DNA of 60,613 nucleotides from Nitrospinota bacterium. GTDB taxonomy: Bacteria > UBA8248. Positions 17,711 through 29,632 of the stretch are shown piece after piece; position 1 is the stretch's first letter; the number at the start of each line of letters is the position of its first letter. A program made the position numbers and the translations under genes. The notes under the pieces are model-generated. The model searched no databases and was not told where the DNA came from. It saw only the letters and a list, made by a program, of their open reading frames with translations. The stretch covers positions 1 through 60,613 of the forward strand of contig JAPOYD010000087.1 in NCBI GenBank assembly GCA_026706735.1, read 5' to 3'.

Positions 17711-18583
17711 TCAGAAACAATGCTCTTCCGCGGGAAACGCGCCCTCTCGCACCTCCCGGCAGTAGCTGTCTATCGCCTCGGTGGTCATATGCCCGACATC
17801 GGCGTACCTCTTCACGAATTTTGGCGTGAAGTCGCGGAACAGACCCAGCATGTCGTGGGTGACGAGCACCTGGCCGTCGCAATCGGGACCCGCGCCGATG
17901 CCGATGGTGGGAATGTCGATCTCACGCGTCACGCGCGCCCCCAGGGCCGCCGGGATGCCCTCGAGTACGAGAGAAAACGCGCCGCCCTCCTGCACGGCCA
18001 CCGCGTCGCGCAGCACCTGATCCGCCCCTTCATCGGTTTTCCCCTGCACCTTGAAGCCGCCGAACGCATGGACGCTCTGGGGGGTGAGGCCCACGTGACC
18101 CATGACGGGAATCTGGCCCTCCACCACCGCGCGTATCTCGTCCTTGACGCGGACGCCGCCTTCGAGCTTCACCGCCTCGGCGCAGCCCTCCTGGATGAGA
18201 CGGCCCGCGTTCAGGATTGTGTCGCGCGCGCTGACCCCGAAGGTCAGGAACGGCATATCGGCCACGAGCAGTGCCTTGGGCTTGGCGCGGCTCACCGCCC
18301 GGGTGTGGTGCACCATGTCGTCGAGCGTCACCTTCGTCGTGTCGGGATACCCCAGAACCACCATCCCCAGGCTGTCGCCGACCAGGATGACGTCCACGCC
18401 GGCGCCATCCACGAGCTTCGCCGTGGGGTAGTCGTACGCAGTGACGGAGGTGATCTTCTTCCCGCCCTTGCGCGCCAGGATAATGGAGGTGGTAATTTTC
18501 TTGCGCGCTTTCTTAGGCGCGCCGTTTCCGTTGGTGGAATTTTTACCGTTTGAATGCTGCTTGGCGAGGCTTTTTGTGCTCAT
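17711..18583 (-). CDS. panB: 3-methyl-2-oxobutanoate hydroxymethyltransferase PanB
   Basis: Ketopantoate hydroxymethyltransferase, first step of pantothenate synthesis, using methylene-tetrahydrofolate and Mg2+. 290 residues; TIM-barrel signatures ITSVTAYDYPTAKLVD, VILVGDSLGMVVLGY, EGCAEAVKLEGG, PVMGHVGLTPQSVHAFGGF, VLEGIPAALGARVT and IPTIGIGAGPDCDGQVLV. The first ~25 residues (TKSLAKQHSNGKNSTNGNGA) are a low-complexity Asn/Gly/Lys extension. ATG at 18583 with GGGAG seven bases upstream. Confidence 0.96.
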   Translation of the reverse strand: MSTKSLAKQHSNGKNSTNGNGAPKKARKKITTSIILARKGGKKITSVTAYDYPTAKLVDGAGVDVILVGDSLGMVVLGYPDTTKVTLDDMVHHTRAVSRAKPKALLVADMPFLTFGVSARDTILNAGRLIQEGCAEAVKLEGGVRVKDEIRAVVEGQIPVMGHVGLTPQSVHAFGGFKVQGKTDEGADQVLRDAVAVQEGGAFSLVLEGIPAALGARVTREIDIPTIGIGAGPDCDGQVLVTHDMLGLFRDFTPKFVKRYADVGHMTTEAIDSYCREVREGAFPAEEHCF

Positions 18584-18691
18584 GGTCGCTCCCTCTCTGG
18601 GTGAACGCCTGCTGCAAGGCCAGTTTTGAGATGCTTCCGTTTTCCCCATAACGTGTCCAGGGCCAGCGGCTCCCGGCACGGATTGCAAAGG

Positions 18692-19690
18692 TTATGAATT
18701 CCCTCCCTCGATGTCAAGGCGTGAATCGCCACCCGCATCGCGGGAAGAAGAAGCTTTTTCTAAAGACAATACCCGATAATACAGCGATTTATGGGTGGAA
18801 AACAAGATGCCGCGTGAATTCGCGCGCTCGATGAAGCGTCCCGTGACTTCGCGAATCTCGCTTTGGCGGCCCCGCATCAAATCCTGCCACATGGAATTTC
18901 TGTTCCCGGCAGTGGCCCGCGCGGTTTCGCGAACGATCTCGAGAGCGTCGAGCGCCAAACCTTCCGCGTCGATGAGCGCCTGCAATTCCTTCGCCAGGGC
19001 GTCCACGAGCACCGCGGCGGACGGAGTTTCCAGCAACTCGCCGTTTCTGAGTTCGAGTGCGGCGCCCAGGGGGTTGATGACGGCGTTGGCTACCGCCTTC
19101 CTCCATTCCGCCTCTTTGCCGTCGCGTTTTTGGCGGACGCGAACCCCCAGGGGTTCAAGGAATTCCGCCAATCGCCTGACAAGCGGGGAGTCCTCGACTG
19201 CTCCCGGCTCGGGGGCCAGGGTGACGTCCAGCGCGCCGAACTGTTTCACGCGCCCCGGCTTCGTAATCTCCGCGCCCGTGCCCACGAGGCCCCGCACTAC
19301 CCCGCCTTCCCGGTAAGAGCGCGGGAGATCCTTGCAAACGTCCAGGCCGTTCGAGAAAACGGCCGCGATGGTTCCCTCCCCCGCCATACTTGAAAATTCC
19401 GCTGCCGCCGCTTCTACCCGCCCCGCCTTCACGGTGAAGAAAAGGTGCGAGGCTGTAATATCCACGGCTCCCCTGCACACTAGGGGTCGAACCGTATAGG
19501 CCGCCTCGCCGCGGACATTGACGCCGTCGCTCTCTATTTCATCGAGGTGCGCGGACGTATCGAGGCTCGGGGTCGCGGACCCCGCCAGATAAATTCTTCG
19601 CTCCGGGAGGTTTCTCTGCAGTTGTGCCGCCAGCATGGTTCCCACCGCACCGGAGCCTACGACGACGACGGGTCGGGTGTCCTCAGTCAA
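18692..19690 (-). CDS. panE: 2-dehydropantoate 2-reductase PanE (ApbA)
   Basis: NADPH-dependent reduction of ketopantoate to pantoate, the step after PanB, whose gene follows 108 bases downstream. 332 residues: Rossmann GSGAVGTMLAAQL at 12-24, catalytic-lysine region EWRKAVANAVINPLGAAL, and the C-terminal MWQDLMRGRQSEI. The start is a TTG at 19690 (no ATG fits the Rossmann strand) with a weak ribosome-binding site; it lies 10 bases after the permease gene. Confidence 0.93.
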   Translation of the reverse strand: MTEDTRPVVVVGSGAVGTMLAAQLQRNLPERRIYLAGSATPSLDTSAHLDEIESDGVNVRGEAAYTVRPLVCRGAVDITASHLFFTVKAGRVEAAAAEFSSMAGEGTIAAVFSNGLDVCKDLPRSYREGGVVRGLVGTGAEITKPGRVKQFGALDVTLAPEPGAVEDSPLVRRLAEFLEPLGVRVRQKRDGKEAEWRKAVANAVINPLGAALELRNGELLETPSAAVLVDALAKELQALIDAEGLALDALEIVRETARATAGNRNSMWQDLMRGRQSEIREVTGRFIERANSRGILFSTHKSLYYRVLSLEKASSSRDAGGDSRLDIEGGNS

Positions 19691-19700
19691 GTGATCGCGC

Positions 19701-20558
19701 CTAGCCGCCCAGGGAGCGCCAGAGGAGCAATACGCCCACGAAGATGAAGACGAAGGAGAGAAACACCTTCATCTTCTCGCCGTCGACGCGGTTGTTGATG
19801 AAGGGCGATATCTGCCCCCCGCAGGCGACTGCCGGGATCGTCATGAAGAGGATGTTCCAGTGCACGTTCACCTCGCCGGATGAGAACACGTAGGCGTGCA
19901 CCAGGGTGGCGGGCAGCACCGTCGCGAATACGATCAGGATCCCCGTTCCCACCGCCACGCGGACGGGCAGCTTGTCCTTCACGATCAGGGCGGTGGTCGT
20001 GAGCTCGCCGATGCCGATGCCCGTAAAACCCACGAGAATTCCCCCCAGGGCCGACCAGCCATGGCCGAAAGCCCCATGCTCGTAGCGATACCAGTACCTC
20101 CTGCCCGCCGCGTCCATGCGGGTGGGCTTCCCCGCGCCCTCCGCCTGTTCCGCTTCCTGGATTCCGCCCTGGAAAAAAGCGAAGAGCATGGCGGCGGAGA
20201 GAAGCACCATCATCCCGCCCAGCAGGCCGAGGATGAGCCCGGCGGGCACCGAATGGGCCAGAAAACCGAACGCCATGCCCACGGGGATGGACACGACAAG
20301 CACCTTTTTGGCGATGTCGTAATCCACCAGCCTTCTCCTCATGTAGCCGGTGAGCGCGCTGCCGAACCCGAAAATCTCGATGGAAAGCGCCAGAAAAACG
20401 GCCTCTAGGGGGACGATGGTGACACCCGCCGCCCAGGGGAAGAGGAGAATGAATATGGGTGCGAAGAAAACCGCGCCCTCCACGCTCGTGCTCGTCGCCG
20501 TGAGGCACACGCAAAACGCGACGGGCAGCATCCACCAGAACTCGAAAATGTATTCCAT
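19701..20558 (-). CDS. TauE/SafE-family membrane permease
   Basis: Predicted anion (often sulfite or organosulfonate) exporter family, 285 residues with about eight membrane helices in two repeats. Family-type segments are TSVEGAVFFAPIFILLFP in the first repeat and LGGILVGFTGIGIGELTTTA in the second, with a polar loop between them. It sits inside a folate/pantothenate gene run (folP upstream, panE 10 bases downstream), so a substrate tied to those pathways is possible but not shown. ATG at 20558; one TTG codon upstream is also in frame. Confidence 0.85.
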   Translation of the reverse strand: MEYIFEFWWMLPVAFCVCLTATSTSVEGAVFFAPIFILLFPWAAGVTIVPLEAVFLALSIEIFGFGSALTGYMRRRLVDYDIAKKVLVVSIPVGMAFGFLAHSVPAGLILGLLGGMMVLLSAAMLFAFFQGGIQEAEQAEGAGKPTRMDAAGRRYWYRYEHGAFGHGWSALGGILVGFTGIGIGELTTTALIVKDKLPVRVAVGTGILIVFATVLPATLVHAYVFSSGEVNVHWNILFMTIPAVACGGQISPFINNRVDGEKMKVFLSFVFIFVGVLLLWRSLGG

Positions 20559-20665
20559 CAAGACGCCGGTCTTCCTTTATGACGAACTTATAAGAACCAG
20601 GATTCAGGTGAATCTTAAAAATCAGCTTGTTCAGACCTGAAACAGGATAGCGGCATGAAACGCCC

Positions 20666-21547
20666 TCAAGGGCCAACGCTCCCTCTGCGAACCGCCTCGC
20701 CCAAACGCACTGCCTCGACGGCCGCCCCCACGTCGTGGGTGCGAATCACGTCCGCCCCGCCGACCACGGCGAAGGCCTCGGCGACTTTCGAACCGATCAG
20801 CCGCTCCCCCGCCGCTTCGACGCCCGTGATCGCCCCGATGAAACTTTTTCTCGAAACACCGACGACCAGGGGACGGCCCAATTCTCTGAGCTCGCCCATC
20901 CGCCTTAGAATCTCGAGGTTGTGATCCCACGACTTTCCAAAACCGACACCCGGATCGACGAGAACCGAGCGTATGCCATCCCCCTCGGCCTGGCGCGCGC
21001 TCTTCCGGAGATAGCCTGACAACTCGCCCATGAGGTCCTCGTACTCGGGGTTTACCTGCATCGTGTGCGGCTCGCCCTTCATGTGCATGGCGACCGCCGC
21101 GGCGCCGTACTCGGCAATCACCGCGCGCATCCCGGGATCACGAAGGCCCGTGATGTCGTTCACGATGTGAACGCCCGCATCGAGTGCCGCCCGCGCCACG
21201 CCGGCCTTCGAGGTATCGACCGAGACGAGGGGGCCCTTGTCCAGATTCATCCGCTCCAGAATCGGGATGACCCGCCGGATTTCCTCCGCCTCGTCCACGC
21301 CCTGTGAGCCGGGCCGGGTGCTCTCGCCGCCGATGTCGATGACGTCGGCTCCTTCTTCCGTCATCCGCGCGATTTGCCCGAGCGCCGCCTCGAGGTCGAA
21401 GAATTCTCCGCCGTCGGAAAAGCTGTCGGGCGTGGCGTTCAAGACGCCCATGATGCGAACCTGCTCGAAACCAAGCACCCGCCCGCGACACTTCACGGCG
21501 GGCGCAGGAGTCCACTCCGCAGGCTCGAAGCGCAGGCCCTCTCTCAC
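20666..21547 (-). CDS. folP: Dihydropteroate synthase FolP
   Basis: Condenses dihydropterin pyrophosphate with p-aminobenzoate in folate synthesis. 293 residues with all classic blocks: IMGVLNATPDSFSDGG, DVIDIGGESTRPGS, VSVDTSKAGVARAAL, IVNDITGLRD, LVDPGVGFGKS, VGVSRKSFIG and DVIRTHDVGA. Start is a GTG overlapping the folC stop by 4 bases (GTGA), so folC and folP are coupled. Confidence 0.97.
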   Translation of the reverse strand: MREGLRFEPAEWTPAPAVKCRGRVLGFEQVRIMGVLNATPDSFSDGGEFFDLEAALGQIARMTEEGADVIDIGGESTRPGSQGVDEAEEIRRVIPILERMNLDKGPLVSVDTSKAGVARAALDAGVHIVNDITGLRDPGMRAVIAEYGAAAVAMHMKGEPHTMQVNPEYEDLMGELSGYLRKSARQAEGDGIRSVLVDPGVGFGKSWDHNLEILRRMGELRELGRPLVVGVSRKSFIGAITGVEAAGERLIGSKVAEAFAVVGGADVIRTHDVGAAVEAVRLGEAVRRGSVGP

Positions 21548-22977
21548 GGGAGCGCCTCGGGGGGAAACGCGCTGCCGCTCTCCACGATTCGCTCCTCGCT
21601 CACCCAGCGGCGCCTGAGTTCGCCGGCCAGGAACATCGACCCCGTGATGATGAGGAGGTCGTTCTCCCCCGCCTCGTCGAGCGCCTCATGGAGCGCCCGC
21701 CATGCGTCGACGCGCGTCTCCACGCCGCAGGCCCCCGCCTCTTCGAGCGCGCGCGCAAATACTTCCGGCGCAAGGCCGGGTCTGGGTGCGCTTGCCGGAG
21801 GAAGCGTGACGAAAAATTTATTTCCTGCAGAAGCGAGCACGCCCGCCATCCCGGCAAAATCCTTGTCGTTCACCGCCCCGAGAACGAAAATGAGGCGCTC
21901 GAACGTCCAGCCCGAGACGCCCGCTATCAGCGCCTGCGCCTTGTCCCGGTTGTGCGCGCCGTCGAGCAGAACGCGCGGGGCGGTCTGCGCCAACTCCATC
22001 CGGCACGGCAGGCGCGCCGAGGCGACGCCCCATCGCACCTCCCGATCGTCCAGCCCCAGGAGCCGGCCCGCCCCGGCGGCGAGGCTCGCGTTTTCGGCCT
22101 GGTGGGCGCCGGGCATGGGGGTTGTGAAACCCTCCCACTTGACGCCGTCGTCGAACGCCAGATCGAAAAAAGCGCCGTCGGAGCTTAAGTCCAGGTTCTC
22201 GACGCGGGGTGGAGGAAACAAGCCGGCTCCGCGCTCAAGAGCGACGCGCTCGATCTCAGCGCGCGCATCGGGCGAAACGATTTGCGAGATGACGCGGCCT
22301 CGCTCCGTGATGATGCCGGCCTTGTCACGCGCAATCTGGGCGACGGAATCGCCGAGCAGATCGGTGTGATCCAGGCCGATCGAGGTGACCACGTCGAGGA
22401 CGGCGGGACCTACGGCGTTCGTGGCGTCGAACGCACCGCCCAGCCCCGCTTCCAGAACGAGGTATTCACACTCTTCCTCCCTGGCCATCAAAAGCAAAAG
22501 CGCGAGCGTCGACTCGAAAAACGAGGGCGGCCCGAACTCGGGCTCTCCCGCCATCTGCGCGGCGGCATCGGCGAGCTCTTTCGCGCATCGGCCGATGAGG
22601 CCGGCTTCGGCGAAGCGGCCCCGAATCCAGAAACGCTCGATTATCGAGGTGAGGTGGGGCGAGAAAAAAGCCGCGGTTCTCCTGCCCGACGCCAGGAGTG
22701 CCTGCGCTATCATGAGCGCGGTGGAGCCTTTCCCGCTCGTTCCCACGACGTGGACGACCGACTGCCCCGCCGCCGGGACTTCGAGGATTTCATACAAGCG
22801 CGCGGCCCGGGTGAGCCCGGGACCTTCCACCCTGATGCCGCGAGGGTCGAAACGCGTGCGCCATGATTTCTTGGGAAGCGCGGCCAGGGCGTTTAGAAAA
22901 ACCTCCACGCGCCGCAGCGTCTCTATGGGAGCGAGGGAATCTTCCAGAACGGGAGGGGCGAGGATATTTTGGGGCAT
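21544..22977 (-). CDS. folC: Folylpolyglutamate/dihydrofolate synthase FolC
   Basis: Mur-ligase-family ATPase that adds glutamate to folates. 477 residues: P-loop VVGTSGKGSTALMI (about 77-90), FFSPHLTSIIERFW, VLEAGLGGAFDATNAV, TSIGLDHTDLLGDSV, DKAGIITERGRVISQ and the C-terminal LLDGAHNRDKAQAL. ATG at 22977 begins one base after the purH stop; a longer in-frame reading overlaps purH and is rejected. No clear ribosome-binding site, so translation may depend on coupling. Confidence 0.95.
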   Translation of the reverse strand: MPQNILAPPVLEDSLAPIETLRRVEVFLNALAALPKKSWRTRFDPRGIRVEGPGLTRAARLYEILEVPAAGQSVVHVVGTSGKGSTALMIAQALLASGRRTAAFFSPHLTSIIERFWIRGRFAEAGLIGRCAKELADAAAQMAGEPEFGPPSFFESTLALLLLMAREEECEYLVLEAGLGGAFDATNAVGPAVLDVVTSIGLDHTDLLGDSVAQIARDKAGIITERGRVISQIVSPDARAEIERVALERGAGLFPPPRVENLDLSSDGAFFDLAFDDGVKWEGFTTPMPGAHQAENASLAAGAGRLLGLDDREVRWGVASARLPCRMELAQTAPRVLLDGAHNRDKAQALIAGVSGWTFERLIFVLGAVNDKDFAGMAGVLASAGNKFFVTLPPASAPRPGLAPEVFARALEEAGACGVETRVDAWRALHEALDEAGENDLLIITGSMFLAGELRRRWVSEERIVESGSAFPPEALP

Positions 22978-22978
22978 C

Positions 22979-24520
<1,542 letters not shown>

Positions 24521-24523
24521 GGG

Positions 24524-25768
24524 TTATGCTTCCTCCCGGCGCACTTCGTATCCTTCCTGCAGCAGAAGCTGTATCAGTTGCTCGAGATGCTCGCGCCCGC
24601 GCACCTCCATGTGGAGGGTCGAGAGGGTATGGTTGATGGGCACTTCCGTCGAAAGCCTGTCGTGCTCGATGTGGATGATGTTCACCCGGCAATCGGCCAC
24701 GATTTTCGAAAGACGCATGAGCGCGCCGGGCGCATCGTGCAGCGGCACCTGAATCCGCGCGTAGCGGTTCGCGAGGGCCAGCCCCTTCCCGATAATGCGC
24801 GAGAGCAGGTTGACGTCCAGGTTCCCGCCGCTGATCAGCGCGACCACCTTGCCGCTCACCCTGGTTTTCCTCTCGATGAGCGCCGCGAGGGAGGAGGCGC
24901 CCGCCGCCTCGCTCAGCATCCGTTCGCGCTCCAGGAGTCCCAGAATGGCGTTGGCCATCGCATCGTCCGAGACCGAGACCACCTGATCCACCAGGTCCTG
25001 AATCAGGGGAAAACAAAGTTCCCCGTTTCTCTTGACGGCAATGCCGTCCGCAATCGTCTGGACCGTCTTCGACTCGACGATTCTCCCCGCATCGAGCGAG
25101 CGCATGAGCGCCGCAGCGCCCTCCGCCACCACGCCGATGATGCGCACGTCGGGTTTTCGGGTTTTCACCACCGCGGCGAGGCCCGAGATGAGGCCGCCGC
25201 CGCCGACGGGGACGAGGATGGTCCCTGCGTCGGGCACATCTTCGAGTATCTCGATGCCCAGCGTGCCCTGGCCCGCGATGACGTCGGGGTGATCGAAAGG
25301 CGGTATCATCGTAAGACCGCGATCTTCCTCGTAGGCGCGCGCGCGCGCATAGGCGTCATCGAAGGATGCGCCGAACAGCTCGGTTTCAGCGCCCAGGGCC
25401 CGCACGGCGTCGAGCTTGGTGTTCGGCGTGGCTTCGGGCATCACCACAAGTGCCCTGACGCCCAACTGCTTGGCCGCAAAGGCCACACCCTGGGCGTGGT
25501 TTCCCGCGCTCGCGGTCACGACGCCCCACTGCAATTGCGCGGGTTCGAGTTTTTGGAGCGCGTACAGGGCGCCGCGCACCTTGAACGAACCCGTCCGCTG
25601 AAAATTTTCCGGCTTGAGAAATACCTCGACCCCCAACTGCTCGGAGAAATTCTCGCTGAGACGCGCGGGGGTCGGCCTCAAATGAGGAGATATCGCCTCC
25701 GCCGCCTGTGCCGCCTCGGCGGCAATGAGCGTTGGTTCCAGCGCTTTTTGTGATACCTGGGATTCCAT
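24524..25768 (-). CDS. ilvA: Threonine ammonia-lyase with C-terminal ACT domain (IlvA/TdcB type)
   Basis: PLP enzyme deaminating threonine to 2-oxobutanoate. 414 residues: PLP lysine K63 in GSFKVRGALYA, SAGNHAQGVA, the glycine loop VPVGGGGLISGL, SGGNLDVNLLSRI, then one C-terminal ACT domain (IQVPLHDAPGALMRLSKI onward), the architecture of the ~400-residue form rather than the two-ACT biosynthetic IlvA of E. coli. Which physiological role it has is not decided by sequence. ATG at 25768; the frame is open further upstream toward rnpB, without a better start. Confidence 0.93.
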   Translation of the reverse strand: MESQVSQKALEPTLIAAEAAQAAEAISPHLRPTPARLSENFSEQLGVEVFLKPENFQRTGSFKVRGALYALQKLEPAQLQWGVVTASAGNHAQGVAFAAKQLGVRALVVMPEATPNTKLDAVRALGAETELFGASFDDAYARARAYEEDRGLTMIPPFDHPDVIAGQGTLGIEILEDVPDAGTILVPVGGGGLISGLAAVVKTRKPDVRIIGVVAEGAAALMRSLDAGRIVESKTVQTIADGIAVKRNGELCFPLIQDLVDQVVSVSDDAMANAILGLLERERMLSEAAGASSLAALIERKTRVSGKVVALISGGNLDVNLLSRIIGKGLALANRYARIQVPLHDAPGALMRLSKIVADCRVNIIHIEHDRLSTEVPINHTLSTLHMEVRGREHLEQLIQLLLQEGYEVRREEA

Positions 25769-25920
25769 GCGCAAGTGTTTTCCCTTGTTCTGTTTGAGCC
25801 GAAAAAAGCGCCCCTTACCGCCCCGACGCTCGCCCCTCGAACGGCCACCCCCTATCCGTAGATCGGGAGACACGAGGCGGGCGTTTTCGCGGCCTGCGGA
25901 GCGCACGCTTGATTACATAT

Positions 25921-26290
<370 letters not shown>

Positions 26291-26294
26291 ATAT

Positions 26295-26323
26295 TTCATA
26301 CTCCAGCGCCATTGCCGGCACAA
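26295..26323 (-). promoter_or_regulatory. Promoter of rnpB
   Basis: Minus strand TTGTGC (26318-26323), 17-base spacer, TATGAA (26295-26300). The expected start falls on the predicted 5' end of the RNase P RNA. The promoter lies in the short gap after rnhA, so rnpB can be transcribed on its own. Confidence 0.65.
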
Positions 26324-26363
26324 CCGGCGGCAGACAAGCGGCGTGGCGCCCGCATGGGCCTCT

Positions 26364-26777
26364 TCAATCCATCCCGCCGTCGATGGCGCGATTGGCGGCG
26401 GCATCGGCCGCCGTGTTCTCGCCGCGGCGCACATGGCGCACCTCAATGGAGCCGATCCTCTTGGCCGCTTCCCTCGCCCGCTCATACAAGGGCTTGAGGG
26501 CCTTGTTCCTGACCCGGTACTCACCGCTCCACTGGCGAGCCATGAGTTCGGAGTCCGTCACGACTTCCACGCTCTCGGCGCCGAGCTTCACGGCGCGCTC
26601 CAGACCCAGCAAAAACGCCTGGTATTCCGCCACGTTGTTCGTCGCCGTGCCCAGATACCTGGTTTCCTCCGCCACGCAATTGCCCGCATCGTCATACAAA
26701 AGAGCGGCGGCGCCCGCAGGACCCGGATTTCCCCGCGCGGCGCCATCGGTATGAATCCGCAGGTGACCCGCCTTCAT
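26364..26777 (-). CDS. rnhA: Ribonuclease H (RNase HI-like)
   Basis: Degrades RNA in RNA-DNA hybrids. 137 residues with the four acidic catalytic residues visible: D11 in HTDGAARGNPGPAG, E51 in NNVAEYQAFLLGLE, D75 in VVTDSELMARQWSG and D125 in ENTAADAAANRAI. This is the short, basic-protrusion-lacking form found in many bacteria and archaea. ATG overlaps the stop of the zinc-ribbon gene by 4 bases, so the pair is probably coupled. Confidence 0.94.
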   Translation of the reverse strand: MKAGHLRIHTDGAARGNPGPAGAAALLYDDAGNCVAEETRYLGTATNNVAEYQAFLLGLERAVKLGAESVEVVTDSELMARQWSGEYRVRNKALKPLYERAREAAKRIGSIEVRHVRRGENTAADAAANRAIDGGMD

Positions 26778-27526
26778 TCCTCGTCCACCGCCGGCAGGCT
26801 CAACTCCACGCTCTCACCCTCTTCGTGGTAGTAGAGGATGCGCTTGCAATTCGAGCACGTGTAAATCCTGTCCTCAGAATCCCTGATCTCCAGAAATCGC
26901 TTGATGGTTTCCGCCATGCGGCAACCCTGGCAAGTTCGATTAACGACGGCGCAAACAGCCAGCCCCTTCCGGGATTTTCTCAGGCCCTGGTAGCGCTTCA
27001 GCCACTCCTCGCTCACGCCGCCTGCGAGGGTTTTCGACTTATCGACCAGCCCGGCTAATTCACGCTCGAAATCCACCCGGTGGTTTTCATATTTCTTCAC
27101 CTCGCCCTGCACCTTGCCCCGGGCCGTTTCCAGTTCACCGCGCGCGCCGGCTAGCTTCTCCTCGTGCGCCGGCATGCTCTCCATGATCTCGAGAACGGTA
27201 TCCTCAAGAGCGCTGATCCGGTTCTGATACCCCTCGATCTCCGCACCCAGGGCGCGGTATTCCTCGTTCGTCTTGACGAGTGTCTGCTTGCCGCGCGTGT
27301 CTCTCAGCTTCTGATCGAAGGATTGAATTTCGCCCTCCGCTTCGCGCAATTTTTTCCTGGCGGCTTCCACTTCCCGCTCGAGTTGCGCAACGGACGACTC
27401 GAAGCCCGTCAAATACCGCTCTTCCTTCTCGATGGATGCGGGAATTCTGGAAATCGCATCACGGCATTGATCCATCTGGACGTCTATCGCCTGAAGCTCC
27501 ATCAAGGCCGCCAGTTCCGGGTGCAC
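26774..27526 (-). CDS. Coiled-coil protein with C4-type zinc ribbon
   Basis: Family of unknown exact role (C4-type zinc ribbon, often annotated as nucleic-acid binding). 250 residues: the first ~180 are a long charged coiled coil (for example SVAQLEREVEAARKKLREAE), followed by a zinc ribbon with C199-x2-C202 (CQGCRM) and C224-x2-C227 (CSNCKRILYY). Start is GTG at 27526 with GAGGAG nine bases upstream. Its 4-base overlap with rnhA is a common arrangement and hints at an RNA-related job, which is inference. Confidence 0.88.
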   Translation of the reverse strand: MHPELAALMELQAIDVQMDQCRDAISRIPASIEKEERYLTGFESSVAQLEREVEAARKKLREAEGEIQSFDQKLRDTRGKQTLVKTNEEYRALGAEIEGYQNRISALEDTVLEIMESMPAHEEKLAGARGELETARGKVQGEVKKYENHRVDFERELAGLVDKSKTLAGGVSEEWLKRYQGLRKSRKGLAVCAVVNRTCQGCRMAETIKRFLEIRDSEDRIYTCSNCKRILYYHEEGESVELSLPAVDEE

Positions 27527-27571
27527 TACGTCATGCTCCTCGCATCGTCAGGATATCAACCAGAAATCGCG

Positions 27572-27646
27572 TGGTGGGCCCACCTGGATTCGAACCAAGG
27601 ACCAGCCGGTTATGAGCCGGCGGCTCTACCGCTGAGCTATGGGCCC
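27572..27646 (-). tRNA. tRNA with anticodon CAU (Met elongator or Ile2)
   Basis: 75 bases including an encoded CCA. Cloverleaf read on the minus strand: acceptor GGGCCCA/TGGGCCC, D arm GCTC/GAGC, anticodon stem GCCGG/CCGGC with loop CTCATAA, T arm CTTGG/CCAGG with TTCGAAT. Anticodon CAU. The acceptor lacks the 1-72 mismatch and the anticodon stem lacks the three GC pairs of an initiator, so it is elongator Met or lysidine-modified Ile2; the variable loop TGGTC slightly favours Ile2. Confidence 0.95.
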
Positions 27647-27666
27647 GATAGCAACGCGACCGTCAA

Positions 27667-27697
27667 GAGGGACGCATCGGGAGATCGGTGCGTCCTC
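27667..27697 (-). other. Hairpin in the leader of the CAU tRNA
   Basis: Minus strand GAGGACGCACCG, six-base loop, CGATGCGTCCCTC: a stem of about ten pairs between the tRNA promoter and the tRNA 5' end. It is not followed by a T run, so it does not look like an intrinsic terminator; it may be a processing structure or a 3' end for read-through rpoD mRNA. Confidence 0.45.
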
Positions 27698-27725
27698 CGC
27701 CTCGGGCGCCGCCCGTTCGCTGTGC

Positions 27726-27755
27726 ATATATGGCCCCGCGCGCGTTCAATGTCAA
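27726..27755 (-). promoter_or_regulatory. Promoter of the CAU tRNA
   Basis: Minus strand TTGACA (27750-27755) followed after 18 bases by ATATAT (27726-27731), or after 19 by TATATG. It lies 20-50 bases after the rpoD stop and about 80 before the tRNA. Confidence 0.6.
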
Positions 27756-27773
27756 TCGCGCGAGGTTTTCGGC

Positions 27774-29573
<1,800 letters not shown>

Positions 29574-29632
29574 CCGGCCAGACAGCCCGGCCACTGCGAA
29601 TCTATAAAAACGCGAATACCCTCAAAAACGCT

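Noticed and set aside
20562..20665. Promoter between folP and the TauE/SafE permease gene
   Set aside because: A TATAAG is present but no -35 at acceptable distance; too weak to list.
25769..25920. T-box or leader peptide before ilvA
   Set aside because: No Ile/Thr codon run, no T-box sequence and no terminator hairpin with T run in this gap after rnpB.
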